Positions 62,736 through 64,000 of a stretch of 64,000 bases of DNA are shown here, piece after piece; the first letter of the stretch is position 1, and the number at the start of each line of letters is the position of its first letter. The stretch covers positions 1 to 64,000 of the forward strand of contig NZ_JNZD01000019.1 in the NCBI RefSeq assembly GCF_000725495.1, given 5' to 3'. A program made the position numbers and the translations under genes. This DNA comes from Streptomyces aureus. Lineage in GTDB: Bacteria > Actinomycetota > Actinomycetes > Streptomycetales > Streptomycetaceae. The notes beneath the pieces were generated by a model. The model saw only the letters and a list, made by a program, of their open reading frames with translations, did no database searches and was not told the origin of the DNA.

Positions 62736-63847
62736 AGGGCCGCCTCCGCGGACCCGGCGATCAGCGCCGGCACGTTCCGGGCCGTCAGGTCGCCGGGGCC
62801 GGTCAGCGTCCAGGCCGGCACCCCGGCCAGGACATCGGTGATGCGGGTGACGCGTTCGGCGTGGGCGGCGCGGTCGTCGTCGAGGTAGTGGTGCCAGCCG
62901 GCGTTGGCGCCGTCGAACGCCGACTCAACGTTGGCGCGCAGCACTTCGGCGTGCTCCTCGCGGCCGCCGGTGAGCGGTTCGACCACCGTGTGCTCACCGG
63001 GGCCGATCGCCGGGTGCAGGATCGCCGCGACGGGCACGCGCACCCCGGCGGGGGCGCTCGGGAAGCGGTCCCGGAACGGAAGCGGGTCCACCGCGAACTT
63101 CCCCACGGGCGAGAACGCGTGGCCCTCGGCGGGCACGTAGTCGTCCGCGATGCCCGCGATCTCCCTGAGCCCGGGGTACTTGGCGACGGTGCCGTAGCCC
63201 AGGTGCGGATAGTCGGGCCAGCCGGCCGCGAGGACGGAGCCGTCCGGCAGTTCGTGCACCACGGTCTTGTCGCCGCTGAGGATCTCGTACCCGAAGTGCT
63301 CCACCAGCTCCAGGAGCACCGTGCTCTTGCCGGCCCCCTTCGCGCCGGTGACCAGCACGACCGTGCCGTCCCGGTAGGCGGCGGTCGCGTGCAGCACCGC
63401 GGCGCCGGTGTTCTCCTGGTGCTTCAGCACCAGGTCGCGCACCAGCTCGACGAGGTCCATGTGTCCGCCGGACCCGAGCGCCACGTCGATCACACGGGAC
63501 GCGCGGTCGAAGACGAAGCGGCTGCCCGTCTTGGTGCACTCCAGGTACTCCCGGCCGTCCACCGCGGCCCGCCGGGCCGGCACGGTGAAGAATTCGCTGG
63601 CGCTCTTGCGGAGGTGGATGTCCTCCGCCGCCGTTCCGGCAGGGGGCGCGAGAAGCCCCGGGTCCCCGGCGTGCACGCGGAGCGTGGCGACCGGCTCGCG
63701 GCCCGTCTCGTCGGGCTTGGCCTCCTCGGCGGTCAGATGCGTGGCCAGGAAGGCCAGCGCGTCCTCGACGCCGGCACCGTGTGCCACCTCCAGGTCGAGC
63801 GGGGTGCCGTGGAAGTCCAGCCGCAGGGCGGTGGGTCGGGTGGTCAC
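62732..63847 (-). CDS. HPr-kinase-like ATPase (HprK C-domain type)
   Basis: 371 residues. N-terminal domain of unknown type (1-125), then an HprK-like P-loop domain: Walker A GAKGAGKST (168-176), ILSGDKTVV (catalytic Asp193 region) and a C-terminal helical tail. Homologues are found in lasso-peptide clusters, where they phosphorylate the precursor, and as stand-alone small-molecule kinases. GTG 63847 overlaps the stop of the PEP-mutase-like gene (GTGA). A kinase acting on a phosphonate or on the peptide product is the inferred role. Confidence 0.82.
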   Translation of the reverse strand: MTTRPTALRLDFHGTPLDLEVAHGAGVEDALAFLATHLTAEEAKPDETGREPVATLRVHAGDPGLLAPPAGTAAEDIHLRKSASEFFTVPARRAAVDGREYLECTKTGSRFVFDRASRVIDVALGSGGHMDLVELVRDLVLKHQENTGAAVLHATAAYRDGTVVLVTGAKGAGKSTVLLELVEHFGYEILSGDKTVVHELPDGSVLAAGWPDYPHLGYGTVAKYPGLREIAGIADDYVPAEGHAFSPVGKFAVDPLPFRDRFPSAPAGVRVPVAAILHPAIGPGEHTVVEPLTGGREEHAEVLRANVESAFDGANAGWHHYLDDDRAAHAERVTRITDVLAGVPAWTLTGPGDLTARNVPALIAGSAEAAL

Positions 63848-64000
63848 TGTGCTGCCTCCGCGAGTTCGCGTCCCAGGGACTCGTAGCGCTCCTGCTGCTC
63901 CAGCATCTGGGGCATGCGCTGCAGGTCGAAGATCTCCTTGAGCGGGGCGAGTTCGGGCTCCACGTTCAGCGTGGTGCCGTCCCGCATGATCCGGGTGAGG
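63844..64000 (-). CDS. Probable phosphoenolpyruvate mutase, C-terminal end only
   Basis: The last 51 codons before a TGA that overlaps the HPr-kinase-like start. The segment RIMRDGTTLNVEPELAPLKE followed by IFDLQRMPQMLEQQERY matches the C-terminal helix pattern I recall for PEP mutases (I.RD.SL..VE..I..V.EIF.LQG.DEL...E..Y). PEP mutase isomerises PEP to phosphonopyruvate, the entry step of nearly all phosphonate natural products. The catalytic EDKxFPKxNS motif lies outside the window, so this call rests on the C-terminus and on the fitting neighbourhood. Confidence 0.65.
   Translation of the reverse strand, partial: LTRIMRDGTTLNVEPELAPLKEIFDLQRMPQMLEQQERYESLGRELAEAAQ

Overview
The window is typical Streptomyces chromosome: very high GC, third codon positions almost all G or C, frequent GTG starts, GGAGG-type ribosome sites and long perfect GC hairpins as terminators. 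From memory, the gene order of the left half (glgE, glgP, secreted metalloproteases, ABC exporters, glgX, lipoproteins, EF-hand protein) matches the S. coelicolor region around SCO5443-SCO5465. That comparison has not been checked. No tRNA, rRNA, CRISPR array, insertion sequence or integrase is visible.

1-12.5 kb: glgE (cut by the left edge) and glgP belong to the GlgE/glycogen pathway. They flank a secreted subtilisin. Next come a DUF1990 protein, an intact secreted M4 metalloprotease and a second M4 copy broken by a 58-bp deletion. A secreted TNT-type NAD glycohydrolase follows, with a small acidic partner protein and a 92-bp tandem repeat. 12.5-23.6 kb: four ABC half-exporters in one operon (two heterodimers, one extremely asymmetric), then a drrAB-like ABC pair with its own histidine kinase and response regulator. 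23.6-37.3 kb: glgX, two tandem L,D-transpeptidase lipoproteins, enoyl-CoA hydratase, an RsbW-like ATPase, a NodB-like protein with a beta-propeller lipoprotein, GNAT, MerR, an EF-hand protein, a GH25 lysozyme and a NarK-like transporter.

37.5-64 kb looks like accessory, natural-product DNA with no obvious housekeeping gene. (a) A plus-strand cassette at 37.55-42.67 kb has two M29-like paralogues (one with metal ligands, one without) flanking an 18-residue peptide gene. That gene has a near-perfect Shine-Dalgarno and a strong hairpin right after its stop codon. Downstream are a heme-oxygenase-like diiron oxygenase, a GNAT-like protein and an M14-like peptidase. This is the best candidate for an undescribed system. 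(b) The minus strand at 42.87-49.39 kb carries a methyltransferase, an M20 peptidase, an MFS exporter, two ATP-grasp ligases and possibly a small coupled ORF. (c) The plus strand at 49.58-56.32 kb carries a hydroxyacid-oxoacid transhydrogenase-like enzyme, an aldehyde dehydrogenase, two regulators and a dedicated asd-lysC pair. (d) The minus strand at 56.48-64 kb is one translationally coupled operon. It starts with what appears to be the C-terminus of PEP mutase, the committing enzyme of phosphonate biosynthesis. An HPr-kinase-like ATPase, YjbQ, a class V aminotransferase, a glutaredoxin-like protein, two ATP-grasp ligases with a phosphoesterase between them, and an MFS exporter follow.

Taken together, (b)-(d) suggest a phosphonate made into a peptide by ATP-grasp ligases and exported by MFS pumps. 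Whether cassette (a) belongs to the same pathway cannot be settled from this window.
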